Assembly (NCBI GenBank): GCA_947367855.1
Contig: CANBFE010000001.1
Location: 372,001-436,000 of the forward strand
Direction of reading: 5' to 3'
Source of the DNA: an uncultured Lachnospiraceae bacterium
GTDB taxonomy: Bacteria > Bacillota > Clostridia > Lachnospirales > Lachnospiraceae
DNA: 64,000 nt
A program made the translations under genes and the position numbers. A model generated the notes under the pieces. That model searched no databases. It had not been told where the DNA came from and was given only the letters and a program-made list of their open reading frames with translations. Positions 7,689 through 16,005 of this stretch are shown here, in pieces (position 1 is the first letter of the stretch; the number at the start of each line of letters is the position of its first letter).

Positions 7689-9914
7689 ATGGAAACTTTG
7701 ACGCAGGAATGCAGAAAGGATGGAAGCATGGAAGCAGGGAAGGAAAGACTGACAGGGAAGGATATCCAGGAAAAGCAGCGGATGGAGAATGGGGAGGGTT
7801 CAGGAGAATGGGAAAATGCAGAGGAATGGGAAGGACCAGGAGAATGGGAAAATGCAGAGGAAGGGGATAAGACGGGAGAAGAACCGGAGTGGCAGGAGGC
7901 AGGCTTTCCGGGCAGGAGAAAACAGAAAAAGAGGGAATACAGTCTGACAGGCTCCCTGATGGCAAAGATTGTGGCCTTTTTTCTGTTGGGAGCATCCTGT
8001 GTGCTGGGAATGGGGGCGGCAATTATCTGTGTTTACATGGAGATGGAGGGGATCTATTCGGAAAAACTGAGTACCGTTCTGATGGATATGGTGTATCCGG
8101 AATGCATAAACACTGCATACGAGGTGGAGGGTCTCCTTGAGGAAGGGTATATACAGGAGGCAGAGGAAAAGTTTCGGGAGAGAAATCTGGGAATGGAGTT
8201 GATATATAAGGAGGAAGACGGGAGTGAGAATGTGGTCTGGAGTACATGGGAAGGCGGTACCACAAACCTTACCGCAGATATCTGGCTGACCTATGATAAA
8301 CAGGAAAAGACAGTCCGGATCAACGGGCACACCTTAGTGGATGGCAGACTTTACCTGGCCAGGATGTATGTGGATTCAGGTTTTCCCTGGGATGACGGAT
8401 TAAAGAGGACGGCAGATGAGGTATTTTTCCTGAATGAGCATAAATATGCAATTACAGGGGTTGCGGTGGCAGGCAGCTTTCTGAGTCTGGTCTGTTTTCT
8501 GTTTCTGATCTGTGGAGCAGGTCATCGGAACGGCAGGAAGGGGATTGTGCCGGGAGCGCTTACCACCATTCATTTGGATGTACTGACGGTTCTTTTTGCA
8601 GGAGGCGGTGCTGTCTTCGCAGATTTTGTCCTGAGGCTGTCGTCCTTTGCCAGTGCGAGAGTCGTATTTGCTCTGTTTGTTCTGGCAGGTACCGCTCTGG
8701 TGATCTGGGCAACCTTTTACTGCATGGATTTTGCAGTGCGGGTAAAGATGGGGAAATGCTGGAGATACAGTCTTGCTTATATTATATTCAGGTGGCTGTG
8801 GCGGGGAATGCGCTTCCTGTGCAGGGGACTGGTAAGCCTGATTATGGGGCTGCCTCTGGTTGTCACTACCCTGAATGTCTACTTTGGCATATGCATTCTG
8901 GAACTGGCAGGAGTACTGAAATATTTGAATCATAGCTATGGTTTTTGGCTGTGGGCACTGGAAAAATTAATTTTGCTGCCCGTGGTGCTGTATATAGCCC
9001 AGGTTTTCCGGAAACTTCTGCAGGCCAGTCAGGCGCTGGCTGAGGGACAGGGAAATTACCAGGTAGACACTTCCGGGATGATCGGGGCATTCCGGGAACA
9101 TGGAGAAAACCTGAACAGCCTGGCGTTGGGCATTTCCAAGGCCGTAGAGGAAAGAACCAAAAGTGAGAGGATGAAGACAGAGCTGATTTCAAATGTTTCC
9201 CATGATTTAAAGACACCGTTGACTTCAATTATTAATTATGCGGATTTGATCTGGGATGAAGTGAATGGGGGAGGAAAAACAGCGGAAAAAATGCCGGAAG
9301 ACTGTCGGGGAGACCAGACAGGACAGCTGCCCGGGGAGGACGGAAAGGTAAGGGAATATGCGGAAGTTCTGCTGCGTCAGTCCAGGCGTCTGAAAAAGCT
9401 TATGGAGGATCTGGTGGAGGCATCCAAGGCTACCACGGGAAATCTGGATGTGAATCTGGAGCCCTGCGAGGTGGGGGTGCTGCTTTCCCAGGCTGTGGGA
9501 GAGTACCAGCAGAAGATGGAGGAAAAAGAACTGGAACTGATTGCAAGACAGCCGGAGGAACCTGTAAAGATTCTTGCAGACGGCAGGAGACTGTGGCGCG
9601 TATTTGAAAATCTTCTGAATAATATATGTAAGTATGCCAGGGAGAGTTCAAGGGTATATCTGAGTGTGGAGGCATACGAAAAGGAGGCGCGGATTATCTT
9701 CCGGAATATGTCCAAGTATGTCCTGGATATCTCCGGGGAAGAATTGGAGGAGAGGTTTGTCAGGGGGGATAAATCCCGGCATATGGAAGGAAACGGACTG
9801 GGACTGTCGATTGCAAAGAGCCTGGTGGAACTGCAGAGCGGGCGGATGGAGATCATAATTGACGGAGATCTGTTCAAGGTGGTGCTGACTTTTCCGCGTT
9901 ACAGTCCTTTTTAA
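7689..9914 (+). CDS. Membrane sensor histidine kinase
   Basis: 741 residues. The N-terminal ~75 residues are soluble, charged and repetitive (GEWENAEE twice). A membrane segment at about 95-120 is followed by an extracytoplasmic domain to ~250, then several more membrane segments from ~255 to 440. A HAMP-like linker (LLQASQALAEGQGNY) leads to the dimerisation domain with SNVSHDLKTPLTSI (His505). The ATPase domain has N-box NNICKYA and G2-type GNGLGLSIAKSLVELQSG. The usual G1 loop is degenerate (NMSKYVLDISGEE). An acidic insertion of ~40 residues separates the phosphoacceptor helix from the rest of the dimerisation domain. Pairs with the regulator immediately upstream; signal unknown. Confidence 0.9.
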   Translation: METLTQECRKDGSMEAGKERLTGKDIQEKQRMENGEGSGEWENAEEWEGPGEWENAEEGDKTGEEPEWQEAGFPGRRKQKKREYSLTGSLMAKIVAFFLLGASCVLGMGAAIICVYMEMEGIYSEKLSTVLMDMVYPECINTAYEVEGLLEEGYIQEAEEKFRERNLGMELIYKEEDGSENVVWSTWEGGTTNLTADIWLTYDKQEKTVRINGHTLVDGRLYLARMYVDSGFPWDDGLKRTADEVFFLNEHKYAITGVAVAGSFLSLVCFLFLICGAGHRNGRKGIVPGALTTIHLDVLTVLFAGGGAVFADFVLRLSSFASARVVFALFVLAGTALVIWATFYCMDFAVRVKMGKCWRYSLAYIIFRWLWRGMRFLCRGLVSLIMGLPLVVTTLNVYFGICILELAGVLKYLNHSYGFWLWALEKLILLPVVLYIAQVFRKLLQASQALAEGQGNYQVDTSGMIGAFREHGENLNSLALGISKAVEERTKSERMKTELISNVSHDLKTPLTSIINYADLIWDEVNGGGKTAEKMPEDCRGDQTGQLPGEDGKVREYAEVLLRQSRRLKKLMEDLVEASKATTGNLDVNLEPCEVGVLLSQAVGEYQQKMEEKELELIARQPEEPVKILADGRRLWRVFENLLNNICKYARESSRVYLSVEAYEKEARIIFRNMSKYVLDISGEELEERFVRGDKSRHMEGNGLGLSIAKSLVELQSGRMEIIIDGDLFKVVLTFPRYSPF
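7801..7862 (+). repeat. 26 bp direct repeat (36 bp period) in the kinase N-terminus
   Basis: Identical 26-base segments begin at 7801 and 7837, in frame, giving GEWENAEEWEGP followed by GEWENAEE. The segment lies in the N-terminal cytoplasmic tail before the first membrane helix. Confidence 0.85.
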
Positions 9915-9935
9915 CCTGATGGAAGTGAAGGATGC

Positions 9936-9969
9936 AAAAGGGACTGTCTGTTTTTGGACAGTCCCTTTT
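9936..9969. terminator. Bidirectional intrinsic terminator
   Basis: A 13 bp perfect stem (9936-9948 with 9957-9969) with an 8-base loop and A/T flanks separates the kinase gene (plus) from pyrI (minus), which converge here. Confidence 0.9.
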
Positions 9970-9978
9970 CCTGAGGGG

Positions 9979-10419
9979 TTAAATCCACTTTCCTGAGGCT
10001 GCATATTTCTCGTCACAGTATTTACAGCGGTATATTTCCTTTTTGGAGTCTGCCAGGTAAAAGATATGGGGCAGTTCCTGTTCTATGGAGGTGATGCATC
10101 TGGGATTGTGGCAGTGGATCACATTTTTGATCTGCCCGGGCAGAGTCAGTTCCTTTTTTTCCACGATCTTGCCGTTTTTGATGACGTTTACTGTAATGTT
10201 GTGGTCAATAAAGGCCAGCACATCCAGATCCAGCATGTCAATATCGCATTCTACTTTAAGGATATCTTTTTTCTCCATTTTGTCGCTTCTGGCGTTTTTA
10301 ATGATGGCCACGGTGCAGTCCAGTTTGTCCAGCTGCAGATGATCATAGATGTCCAGACTTTTGCCTGCTTTGATATGGTCAAGTACAAATCCCTCTTCGA
10401 TTTTTCCTACATTCAGCAT
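9979..10419 (-). CDS. pyrI: Aspartate carbamoyltransferase regulatory subunit
   Basis: 146 residues; the regulatory chain that confers nucleotide allostery on the PyrB trimer. The N-terminal half is the allosteric nucleotide-binding domain (LQLDKLDCTVAIIKNARS). The C-terminal zinc domain has the four expected cysteines in CHNPRC (with C-x4-C spacing) and CKYC. It lies 59 bp downstream of pyrB on the same strand and is certainly co-transcribed. Presence of PyrI implies a dodecameric, allosterically controlled ATCase, unlike the unregulated trimer of Bacillus. Confidence 0.95.
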   Translation of the reverse strand: MLNVGKIEEGFVLDHIKAGKSLDIYDHLQLDKLDCTVAIIKNARSDKMEKKDILKVECDIDMLDLDVLAFIDHNITVNVIKNGKIVEKKELTLPGQIKNVIHCHNPRCITSIEQELPHIFYLADSKKEIYRCKYCDEKYAASGKWI

Positions 10420-10478
10420 GTTGTGGTTATTCCTTTCGGTATTGTGTGAAGTTTTCTGTTTTCAGGGCGGGAAATCCT

Positions 10479-11396
10479 TTATGAGGCTGCGCTTTCCAGC
10501 AGCGTCAGGATCAGCGCCATCCTTACATAAACGCCGTATTGCGCCTGTTTGAAATATACTGCCCTTGGATCCTCGTCCACTTCCACAGAGATTTCGTTGA
10601 CCCTGGGCAGGGGATGGAGTACCAGCATGTCCTTCTTGGCAAGGGTCATCCGGTCCGGATTCAAAATATAGAAATCCTTCAGCCTGATATAATCCTCCTC
10701 ATTGAAGAACCGCTCTTTCTGCACCCTGGTCATGTACAGCAGATCCAACTCGGGCATGACATTTTCCAGACGGATTACTTCCTTGTAGGGGATTCTTTTT
10801 TCCTTCAGCATATCCGTGATATAGTCAGGTACGCGCAGTTCCTCGGGAGAGATAAAGATAAAGCGGATTCCTTCATACCGCGCCAGGGCATTGATCAGGG
10901 AGTGAACGGTACGGCCGAATTTCAGGTCGCCGCAGAGGCCGATGGTAAAGTTTCCAAGGCGTCCCTTCAGGCTGCGGATGGTCAGAAGGTCAGTGAGGGT
11001 CTGGGTGGGGTGGTGGTGTCCGCCGTCTCCTGCATTGATTACAGGAATTCCTGATTTTTCCGCAGCAACCATGGGAGCGCCTTCCTTGGGATGACGCATG
11101 GCGCAGATATCGGCGTAGCAGGATATGACCCTGATGGTATCGGATACGCTCTCGCCCTTGGTGGCAGAGGAAGAGGAGGCATCGGCAAATCCCATGATCC
11201 TTCCACCAAGCCGGGTCATTGCGGACTCGAAACTTAACCGGGTCCGTGTGCTTGGCTCATAAAAACAGGTGGCAAGAATCTTTCCGTCGCAGGCATGGGC
11301 GTATTTGCCGGGATTGCGTTCAATGTCGTTTGCAAGGTCGAAGAGTTTGTCGAGCTCTTCCGTGGTAAAATCAAGGGGGCGCATCAAATGTCTCAT
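10479..11396 (-). CDS. pyrB: Aspartate carbamoyltransferase catalytic subunit
   Basis: 305 residues; condenses carbamoyl phosphate with aspartate. FYEPSTRTRLSFESAM (near residue 48) is the carbamoyl-phosphate loop, SSSSATKGES the flexible 80s loop, and GDGGHHHPTQTLTDLLT the HPTQ carbamoyl-binding motif. LHPLPRVNEI near the C-terminus binds aspartate. I chose the ATG at 11396: TGAGGA stands 6 bases upstream and family members begin MRHL. Frames extending to 11408 or 11438 lack ribosome binding sites and would run into the leader hairpins. Followed by pyrI. Confidence 0.95.
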   Translation of the reverse strand: MRHLMRPLDFTTEELDKLFDLANDIERNPGKYAHACDGKILATCFYEPSTRTRLSFESAMTRLGGRIMGFADASSSSATKGESVSDTIRVISCYADICAMRHPKEGAPMVAAEKSGIPVINAGDGGHHHPTQTLTDLLTIRSLKGRLGNFTIGLCGDLKFGRTVHSLINALARYEGIRFIFISPEELRVPDYITDMLKEKRIPYKEVIRLENVMPELDLLYMTRVQKERFFNEEDYIRLKDFYILNPDRMTLAKKDMLVLHPLPRVNEISVEVDEDPRAVYFKQAQYGVYVRMALILTLLESAAS

Positions 11397-11442
11397 TGTT
11401 TTCCTCATTTCTGCGTGCCGTCTGGATGTGATTGACATAAAA

Positions 11443-11468
11443 AGGGGACGCAGCCCCTGTCAGGGCTG
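11443..11468 (-). promoter_or_regulatory. Candidate attenuator in the pyrB leader
   Basis: Read on the minus strand, two mutually exclusive hairpins are possible: CAGCCC (11468-11463) with GGGCTG (11456-11451), or AGGGG (11458-11454) with CCCCT (11447-11443), the latter directly followed by TTTT. The second resembles a small terminator just upstream of pyrB. I see no PyrR-type consensus loop. The terminator stem is only 5 bp, so this is tentative. Confidence 0.35.
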
Positions 11469-11504
11469 GGGAATCCGGGCAGCACGCGGGTCCGGACCCA
11501 ACCC

Positions 11505-11535
11505 AAAAAGAAGTCGAAGAGGAAACTCTTCGACT
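11505..11535 (-). terminator. Intrinsic terminator of the nitroreductase gene
   Basis: Bases 11512-11521 pair perfectly with 11526-11535 around a 4-base loop; on the minus strand the stem is followed by TTCTTTTT. It lies 9 bp after the nitroreductase stop codon. Confidence 0.85.
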
Positions 11536-11543
11536 CCTGGTTA

Positions 11544-12083
11544 TTATGATTGAAAAGATAACAATTCTTCCACTGTCTTGCGTCTGGGAGCAGCGGGTGT
11601 CTCATCGGGATATCCTACGGGAATAAGAGCAACCAGTTCTCTGTCCTCAGGGAGTTCCAACAGCTTTGCAGCATCTTCCTCGTCAAACAGACCCATGATT
11701 ACAGTGCCCAGTCCCTGCTCATAGGCAGCCAGACAGAAAGCCTCTCCTGCGACGCCTGCATCATACATCTGCCATCTGTCTCCCTTGGGGGTTGAAAAGG
11801 AACCGTCTCTCTCATAACCGCTGCGTCCCCTGATCATGGTGACGGCGATTACCATGGGGGCGTTCTCCATGATCTTTCCGTTGCCGGGAAAAATAGAGGT
11901 GCACTTGGCAAGGGCAGCCTTTTTCTCCCCTTCTACGGCTATGTAACGGACGATCTGGGTGTGCTTCCAGCTTGGGGCGTAGGAAGCGGTCTCCACAATC
12001 TGCGCCAACAGCTCATGGGAAACGGGTTGGTTGGTGAATTTGCGGATACTTCTGCGTCCTTTGATACACTCGTTTGCAGTCAT
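11544..12083 (-). CDS. Nitroreductase-family flavoprotein
   Basis: 179 residues. NECIKGRRSIRKFTNQPV at the N-terminus is the FMN-phosphate-binding signature, and ASYAPSWKHTQIVRYIAV the second FMN motif. The C-terminal VALIPVGYPDETPAAPRRKTVEELL is typical. Proteins of this family are FMN-dependent NAD(P)H oxidoreductases; the physiological substrate cannot be read from sequence. The ATG at 12083 is preceded by AAGGAGGT at ideal distance, and that Shine-Dalgarno overlaps the in-frame ATG at 12101, which therefore cannot be the start. Confidence 0.9.
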   Translation of the reverse strand: MTANECIKGRRSIRKFTNQPVSHELLAQIVETASYAPSWKHTQIVRYIAVEGEKKAALAKCTSIFPGNGKIMENAPMVIAVTMIRGRSGYERDGSFSTPKGDRWQMYDAGVAGEAFCLAAYEQGLGTVIMGLFDEEDAAKLLELPEDRELVALIPVGYPDETPAAPRRKTVEELLSFQS

Positions 12084-12153
12084 CTCTGGAACCTCCTTCA
12101 TTTGATTTCAGGCCGCATCCAACGACCTGTTTTTCTAAGAAACCATTTTTATT

Positions 12154-12182
12154 ATGATACCACGTTACGCAGGGAGTTTCAA
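12154..12182 (-). promoter_or_regulatory. Promoter of the nitroreductase gene
   Basis: On the minus strand, TTGAAA (12182-12177), 17 bp spacer, TATCAT (12159-12154), about 70 bp before the start codon. Confidence 0.7.
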
Positions 12183-12210
12183 TGAATTTTTTCAAAGAGG
12201 ACAGAAAGAT

Positions 12211-12239
12211 TTGCATAATCGGCAGGATTAGACTATAAT
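12211..12239 (+). promoter_or_regulatory. Strong promoter of the PH-domain gene
   Basis: TTGCAT, 17 bp, perfect TATAAT. The -10 box overlaps the most upstream in-frame ATG (12238), which therefore cannot be the translation start. Confidence 0.8.
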
Positions 12240-12276
12240 GGGATGGAAGATGCCAGAGAAAGGACAGGTGCTGAAG

Positions 12277-12654
12277 ATGGAATATGTGGAGAGAAAAAGA
12301 TGGGTGTTTTTTGGACTTCCTTTTACTTTTACGAAATATACCATAAAGGAGGACATGATTACCATAGACGAGGGGCTGCTGAAGACAGTGGAAAATGACT
12401 GTTATATGTACAAGGTACAGGATGTGACGCGCACGGCCAGCCTGGCGGAGAAGATTTTCGGTCTTGGAACCGTCATCTGTTATACCGGGGACACTACCCA
12501 TCCGCAGCTGGCTCTGCAGCATATCAGGAACTCCAGGGAAGTGAAGGATTTTATCCTGAAGCAGTCGGAGGAGGCAAGGCTGAAGAGGCGTACTGTGAAT
12601 ATGCTGGATATCGGTTCCGGCGAGGCAGGGGATGTGGAGGAGATGGATGACTGA
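12277..12654 (+). CDS. Bacterial PH-domain (YdbS/DUF304-like) protein
   Basis: 125 residues. A compact beta-rich core runs from YVERKRWVFFGLPFTFTKY through TRTASLAEKIFGLGTVICYT to LALQHIRNSREVKDFILKQ. The layout is that of the small bacterial PH domain (bPH2). No membrane segment. The start at 12277 has AGGTG 6 bases upstream and lies ~30 bases after the predicted transcription start. Such proteins are of unknown function; some act in envelope stress. It stands alone between divergent nitroreductase and a convergent membrane-protein gene. Confidence 0.75.
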   Translation: MEYVERKRWVFFGLPFTFTKYTIKEDMITIDEGLLKTVENDCYMYKVQDVTRTASLAEKIFGLGTVICYTGDTTHPQLALQHIRNSREVKDFILKQSEEARLKRRTVNMLDIGSGEAGDVEEMDD

Positions 12655-12701
12655 CGGGCCGGAGGATTTTCCTGCCCGGGGTTTCCGGAAAAACACAGCG
12701 C

Positions 12702-13121
12702 TCAGCACCGTGTTTCCGGGGTGGAGGACAGGAGATGCTCAAAAAGCAGCCCGGCGCAGAACCAGCAGGGAGCATAGTCCAGGCGGATCACACGCCGGAT
12801 ATTCCAACGGCTGCGTCCATAGTCCCAGGGACAGAGACGGCGCCGGGAAAGCAGGATTCCGGAAAGATATTCCACGGAGAAAATCATGGCCATGTAAGCC
12901 ATTCCCCGGGTCCAGAAGGATTTCCGGCCAAGAAGACGGCTCACCGGGGCCAAAATAGCGGCGCTGCCGTAGATCGGAAACATCCAGAGGGAGGTAAAGC
13001 CCTTCAGGGTCAGGTCCCTGCGCCGCAGGGCATCCATGGATGTAAAGAAGATTTCAATGCACCAACCGGCCAGGCCGCATTTCAGGAAATTTTTCAGGAA
13101 TAAACCAAACCTTTTTTTCAT
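12702..13121 (-). CDS. Short CmpB-type membrane protein
   Basis: 139 residues related to the membrane domain of the 5.5 kb gene: CGLAGWCIEIFFTSMDALRR, FPIYGSAAIL, FSVEYLSGILLS and CPWDYGRSRWNIRRVIRLDY correspond to the same ordered motifs. It lacks the C-terminal coiled coil. ATG 13121 is preceded by AGAGGAG at 8 bases; a GTG at 13130 overlaps that site and is unlikely. Role unknown. It converges with the PH-domain gene 47 bp away and is divergent from folC. Confidence 0.7.
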   Translation of the reverse strand: MKKRFGLFLKNFLKCGLAGWCIEIFFTSMDALRRRDLTLKGFTSLWMFPIYGSAAILAPVSRLLGRKSFWTRGMAYMAMIFSVEYLSGILLSRRRLCPWDYGRSRWNIRRVIRLDYAPCWFCAGLLFEHLLSSTPETRC

Positions 13122-13265
13122 GGGAATCACTCCTCTTAAAAGTTGTTATGCTGCAGGGGTGCTATCAGTATGCCCGGGACAGGGGCGGAATATTACTGTT
13201 GTCGGAAAACTGTTTCAAAGGCGGGACATGTGAGGCAGCGAAAAGGGGAACAGGAAGGTGTGGAG

Positions 13266-14570
13266 ATGAATTACAGAGAAGTGATGGAATATATAGAGCA
13301 GGCAGGGCAGTATGGTATTTCTCCCGGTCTGGACAGTATCCGGGAGCTTTGCAGGAGGCTTGGGGATCCCCAGGGGGAACTGAAATTTGTGCATGTGGCG
13401 GGAACCAATGGCAAGGGTTCCGTGTCAGCCTATTTGTCTTCGGTTCTGAAGTGTGGCGGATACAGGGTGGGCAGGTTTCTGTCCCCTGCCGTTTTTGAAT
13501 ACAGAGAAATAATACAGGTGAATGACAGGCCTGTTCCTAAGACAGCCCTGTGTGAAGGAATGGAAAAGGTACGCCAGGCCTGTGATGAGATGGTAAAGGA
13601 GGGAAGGCCCCATCCCACACTGTTTGAGATGGAGACTGCACTGGGATTCTGGTATTTCCGGGAGAAAAAATGTGATATCGTGGTCCTGGAGACAGGGATG
13701 GGAGGGCTTTTGGATGCCACCAATGTGATAGAGAAGCCCTCTGTGGCAGTGGTGGCATCCGTCAGCATGGATCATATGAAATATCTGGGGGATACGCTGC
13801 CTCAGATTGCAGTCCAGAAGGCAGGGATCATCAAGAGGGACTGCGCAGTGGTTTCCGCGGCCCAGGACAGCGGGGTCATGGCGGTAATCTCCGGAACAGC
13901 CGGGGAATTGGGATGTCCGCTGACCGTTGTGGAAAAGGACCGGCTGACGAATGTGCGTTCCGGGCCGGAGCGGCAGAAGTTTGACTATAAGGAATGGAAA
14001 AATATGGAGATTTCCCTGGGAGGAGTGTACCAGACGGAAAACGCGGCACTGGCCCTGGAAGCGCTTAAGGTCCTTGGGGGCATGGGCTTTCCGGTGACGG
14101 AGGCAGTACTGCGCAGGGGAATGAAAGAGACAGGCTGGCCCGGCAGATTCACGGTGGTGGGCAGAAGGCCTTATTTTATTGTGGACGGGGCCCACAATGA
14201 GGATGGGGCCAGGAGGCTTGCGGAGAGCCTGGAACGCTATTTTCCCCATAGGAGAATTATATTTATCATGGGGATGCTGAAGGATAAGGAATATGGAAAG
14301 GTGATCGCCCTGACCCATTCCCTGGCGGACCAGATCATCGCGGTGACGCCGCCGGGCAATCCCAGGGCGCTTTCCGCCTACGAACTGGCCTGTGAGGCAG
14401 CAGTGGCGCACAGGAATGTGACGGCTGCAGACAGTCTGGAGGAAGCGGTGGAGATGAGCCGTCTGCTGGCTGGAAAGGATGATGTGATCGTGGCATTCGG
14501 ATCCCTTTCGTATCTGGGAAAACTGATGGAGACAGCAGGTTTTGGGGAGAAAGGAAAGGGACGGAAATGA
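13266..14570 (+). CDS. folC: Folylpolyglutamate / dihydrofolate synthase
   Basis: 434 residues of the Mur-ligase-like superfamily; adds glutamate to (dihydro)folate using ATP. FVHVAGTNGKGSVSAYLSSV (near residue 40) is the P-loop. LETGMGGLLDATN and SVSMDHMKYLGDTL carry the Mg-binding and conserved His/Asp residues, and VDGAHNEDGARRL the C-terminal domain motif. The start at 13266 has AGGAAGGTG 6 bases upstream; the frame is open to 13143 but without signals. First gene of folC-folE-folP-folBK; its stop overlaps the folE start by 4 bases. Confidence 0.93.
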   Translation: MNYREVMEYIEQAGQYGISPGLDSIRELCRRLGDPQGELKFVHVAGTNGKGSVSAYLSSVLKCGGYRVGRFLSPAVFEYREIIQVNDRPVPKTALCEGMEKVRQACDEMVKEGRPHPTLFEMETALGFWYFREKKCDIVVLETGMGGLLDATNVIEKPSVAVVASVSMDHMKYLGDTLPQIAVQKAGIIKRDCAVVSAAQDSGVMAVISGTAGELGCPLTVVEKDRLTNVRSGPERQKFDYKEWKNMEISLGGVYQTENAALALEALKVLGGMGFPVTEAVLRRGMKETGWPGRFTVVGRRPYFIVDGAHNEDGARRLAESLERYFPHRRIIFIMGMLKDKEYGKVIALTHSLADQIIAVTPPGNPRALSAYELACEAAVAHRNVTAADSLEEAVEMSRLLAGKDDVIVAFGSLSYLGKLMETAGFGEKGKGRK

Positions 14571-15124
14571 TAGATCAGGAGAAAATAAAACAGGCAGTGA
14601 CGCTGCTTCTGGAAGGAATGGGAGAGGATCCCGCAAGGGAAGGGCTCCTGGATACACCGGAGCGGGTTGCCAGGATGTATGGGGAAATTTTTTCCGGCAT
14701 GGAGGCAGATGCCTCGCTTCCGCTGTCCAGGGTATTTGCGGCGGACAACGGAGGGATGGTTCTGGAGAAGGACATCACATTTTATTCCATGTGTGAGCAT
14801 CATCTGATGCCCTTCTATGGGAAAGCCCATATTGCCTATGTTCCCGATGGGAAAGTGGCGGGTTTGAGCAAGCTTGCCAGAACCGTGGAGATTTATGCGG
14901 CCAGGCTTCAGCTCCAGGAAAAAATGACAGGGCAGATTGCAGATGCCCTGATGAAGTATCTGGCTCCCCGGGGGGTGATGGTGATGCTGGAGGCCGAGCA
15001 TATGTGTATGACAATGCGTGGGGTGAAAAAGCCGGGAAGCAGAACGGTGACCATTGCCGCCAGGGGAATTTTTGAGTCAGAGCCCGGACTGCAGGACAGA
15101 TTTTTTCAGATGATGGGGAGGTAG
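14567..15124 (+). CDS. folE: GTP cyclohydrolase I
   Basis: 185 residues; converts GTP to dihydroneopterin triphosphate, entry to folate synthesis. GLLDTPERVARMYGEIF, then SMCEHHLMPFYGKAHIAY with zinc-binding Cys and His, then KLARTVEIYAARLQLQE and EAEHMCMTMRGVKKPGSRTV (second zinc Cys). Length and motifs are those of the classic FolE type I. Start overlaps the folC stop (ATGA), so translation is probably coupled. Confidence 0.96.
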   Translation: MIDQEKIKQAVTLLLEGMGEDPAREGLLDTPERVARMYGEIFSGMEADASLPLSRVFAADNGGMVLEKDITFYSMCEHHLMPFYGKAHIAYVPDGKVAGLSKLARTVEIYAARLQLQEKMTGQIADALMKYLAPRGVMVMLEAEHMCMTMRGVKKPGSRTVTIAARGIFESEPGLQDRFFQMMGR

Positions 15125-15128
15125 GTTT

Positions 15129-15935
15129 ATGAAAATAGGAAAGCAGGAATTTGAGACAAAGGGGCATACTTATGTGATGGGAATTCTGAACCTGACGCCG
15201 GATTCCTTCTCTGACGGGGGAAGGTGGAATGACAGGGACAGAGCGCTTCGGCATGTGGAGGAAATGGTGGCAGAGGGAGCGGATATTGTTGACATTGGCG
15301 GAGAGTCCACCCGGCCGGGTTATACCATGCTCCCGGAGGAGGAGGAAATCGAAAGAGTGGCGCCTGTGATCCGGGCAGTGAAGGCGGCCTTTGACATTCC
15401 GGTGTCCCTGGATACGTACAAACCCAAAGTGGCCCTTGCGGGAATTTCGGAGGGAGCCGATCTGATCAATGATATATGGGGCTTAAAATACGATCCCGCA
15501 ATGGCGGAAGTAATTGCGCAGAGCGGTCTTCCCTGCTGCCTGATGCATAACCGCAGTAATACGGAATACCATTCTTTTGTAGATGATGTGACGAATGATC
15601 TGAGGGAGACCATCCGTCTGGCGGAGAAAGCGGGCATTGCTTCTGAGAAGATTATCCTTGATCCCGGCATCGGGTTCGGGAAAAGCAGGGAACAGAATCT
15701 GAAAATACTCCGGCATCTGGAGGAACTGGAAGTTCTGGGGTATCCCCTGCTTCTGGGATGCAGCAGAAAATCCGTGATCGGTCTGACACTGGAGCTGCCG
15801 GTTGACCAGAGGCTTGAGGGCACACTGGCCACCACAGTTGTGGGTGTCATGAAGGGCTGCATGTTTGTCCGGGTCCATGATGTAAGGGAAAATGTACGGG
15901 CGGTGAGGATGACAGAGGCTGTGCTGAATGCCTGA
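15129..15935 (+). CDS. folP: Dihydropteroate synthase
   Basis: 268 residues, TIM barrel. VMGILNLTPDSFSDGG at residues ~16-31 is the first pterin/pyrophosphate-binding signature. DIGGESTRPGYTML is the second, followed by DTYKPKV, NDIWGLKYD, LDPGIGFGKS and LLLGCSRKSVIG. It joins the pterin pyrophosphate to p-aminobenzoate and is the sulfonamide target. Starts 4 bp after folE. Confidence 0.96.
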   Translation: MKIGKQEFETKGHTYVMGILNLTPDSFSDGGRWNDRDRALRHVEEMVAEGADIVDIGGESTRPGYTMLPEEEEIERVAPVIRAVKAAFDIPVSLDTYKPKVALAGISEGADLINDIWGLKYDPAMAEVIAQSGLPCCLMHNRSNTEYHSFVDDVTNDLRETIRLAEKAGIASEKIILDPGIGFGKSREQNLKILRHLEELEVLGYPLLLGCSRKSVIGLTLELPVDQRLEGTLATTVVGVMKGCMFVRVHDVRENVRAVRMTEAVLNA

Positions 15936-16005
15936 GACTTCGCTTCCCGGCGGAGGGAGTCTCGGCTGGGGGAATGGTCCGTTGAACAGGAATGGGAGGC
16001 TGTAT

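Noticed and set aside
12655..12720. Imperfect hairpin between the PH-domain and CmpB-type genes as a terminator
   Set aside because: The stem is interrupted and overlaps the end of the minus-strand gene, with no T-run in either direction.
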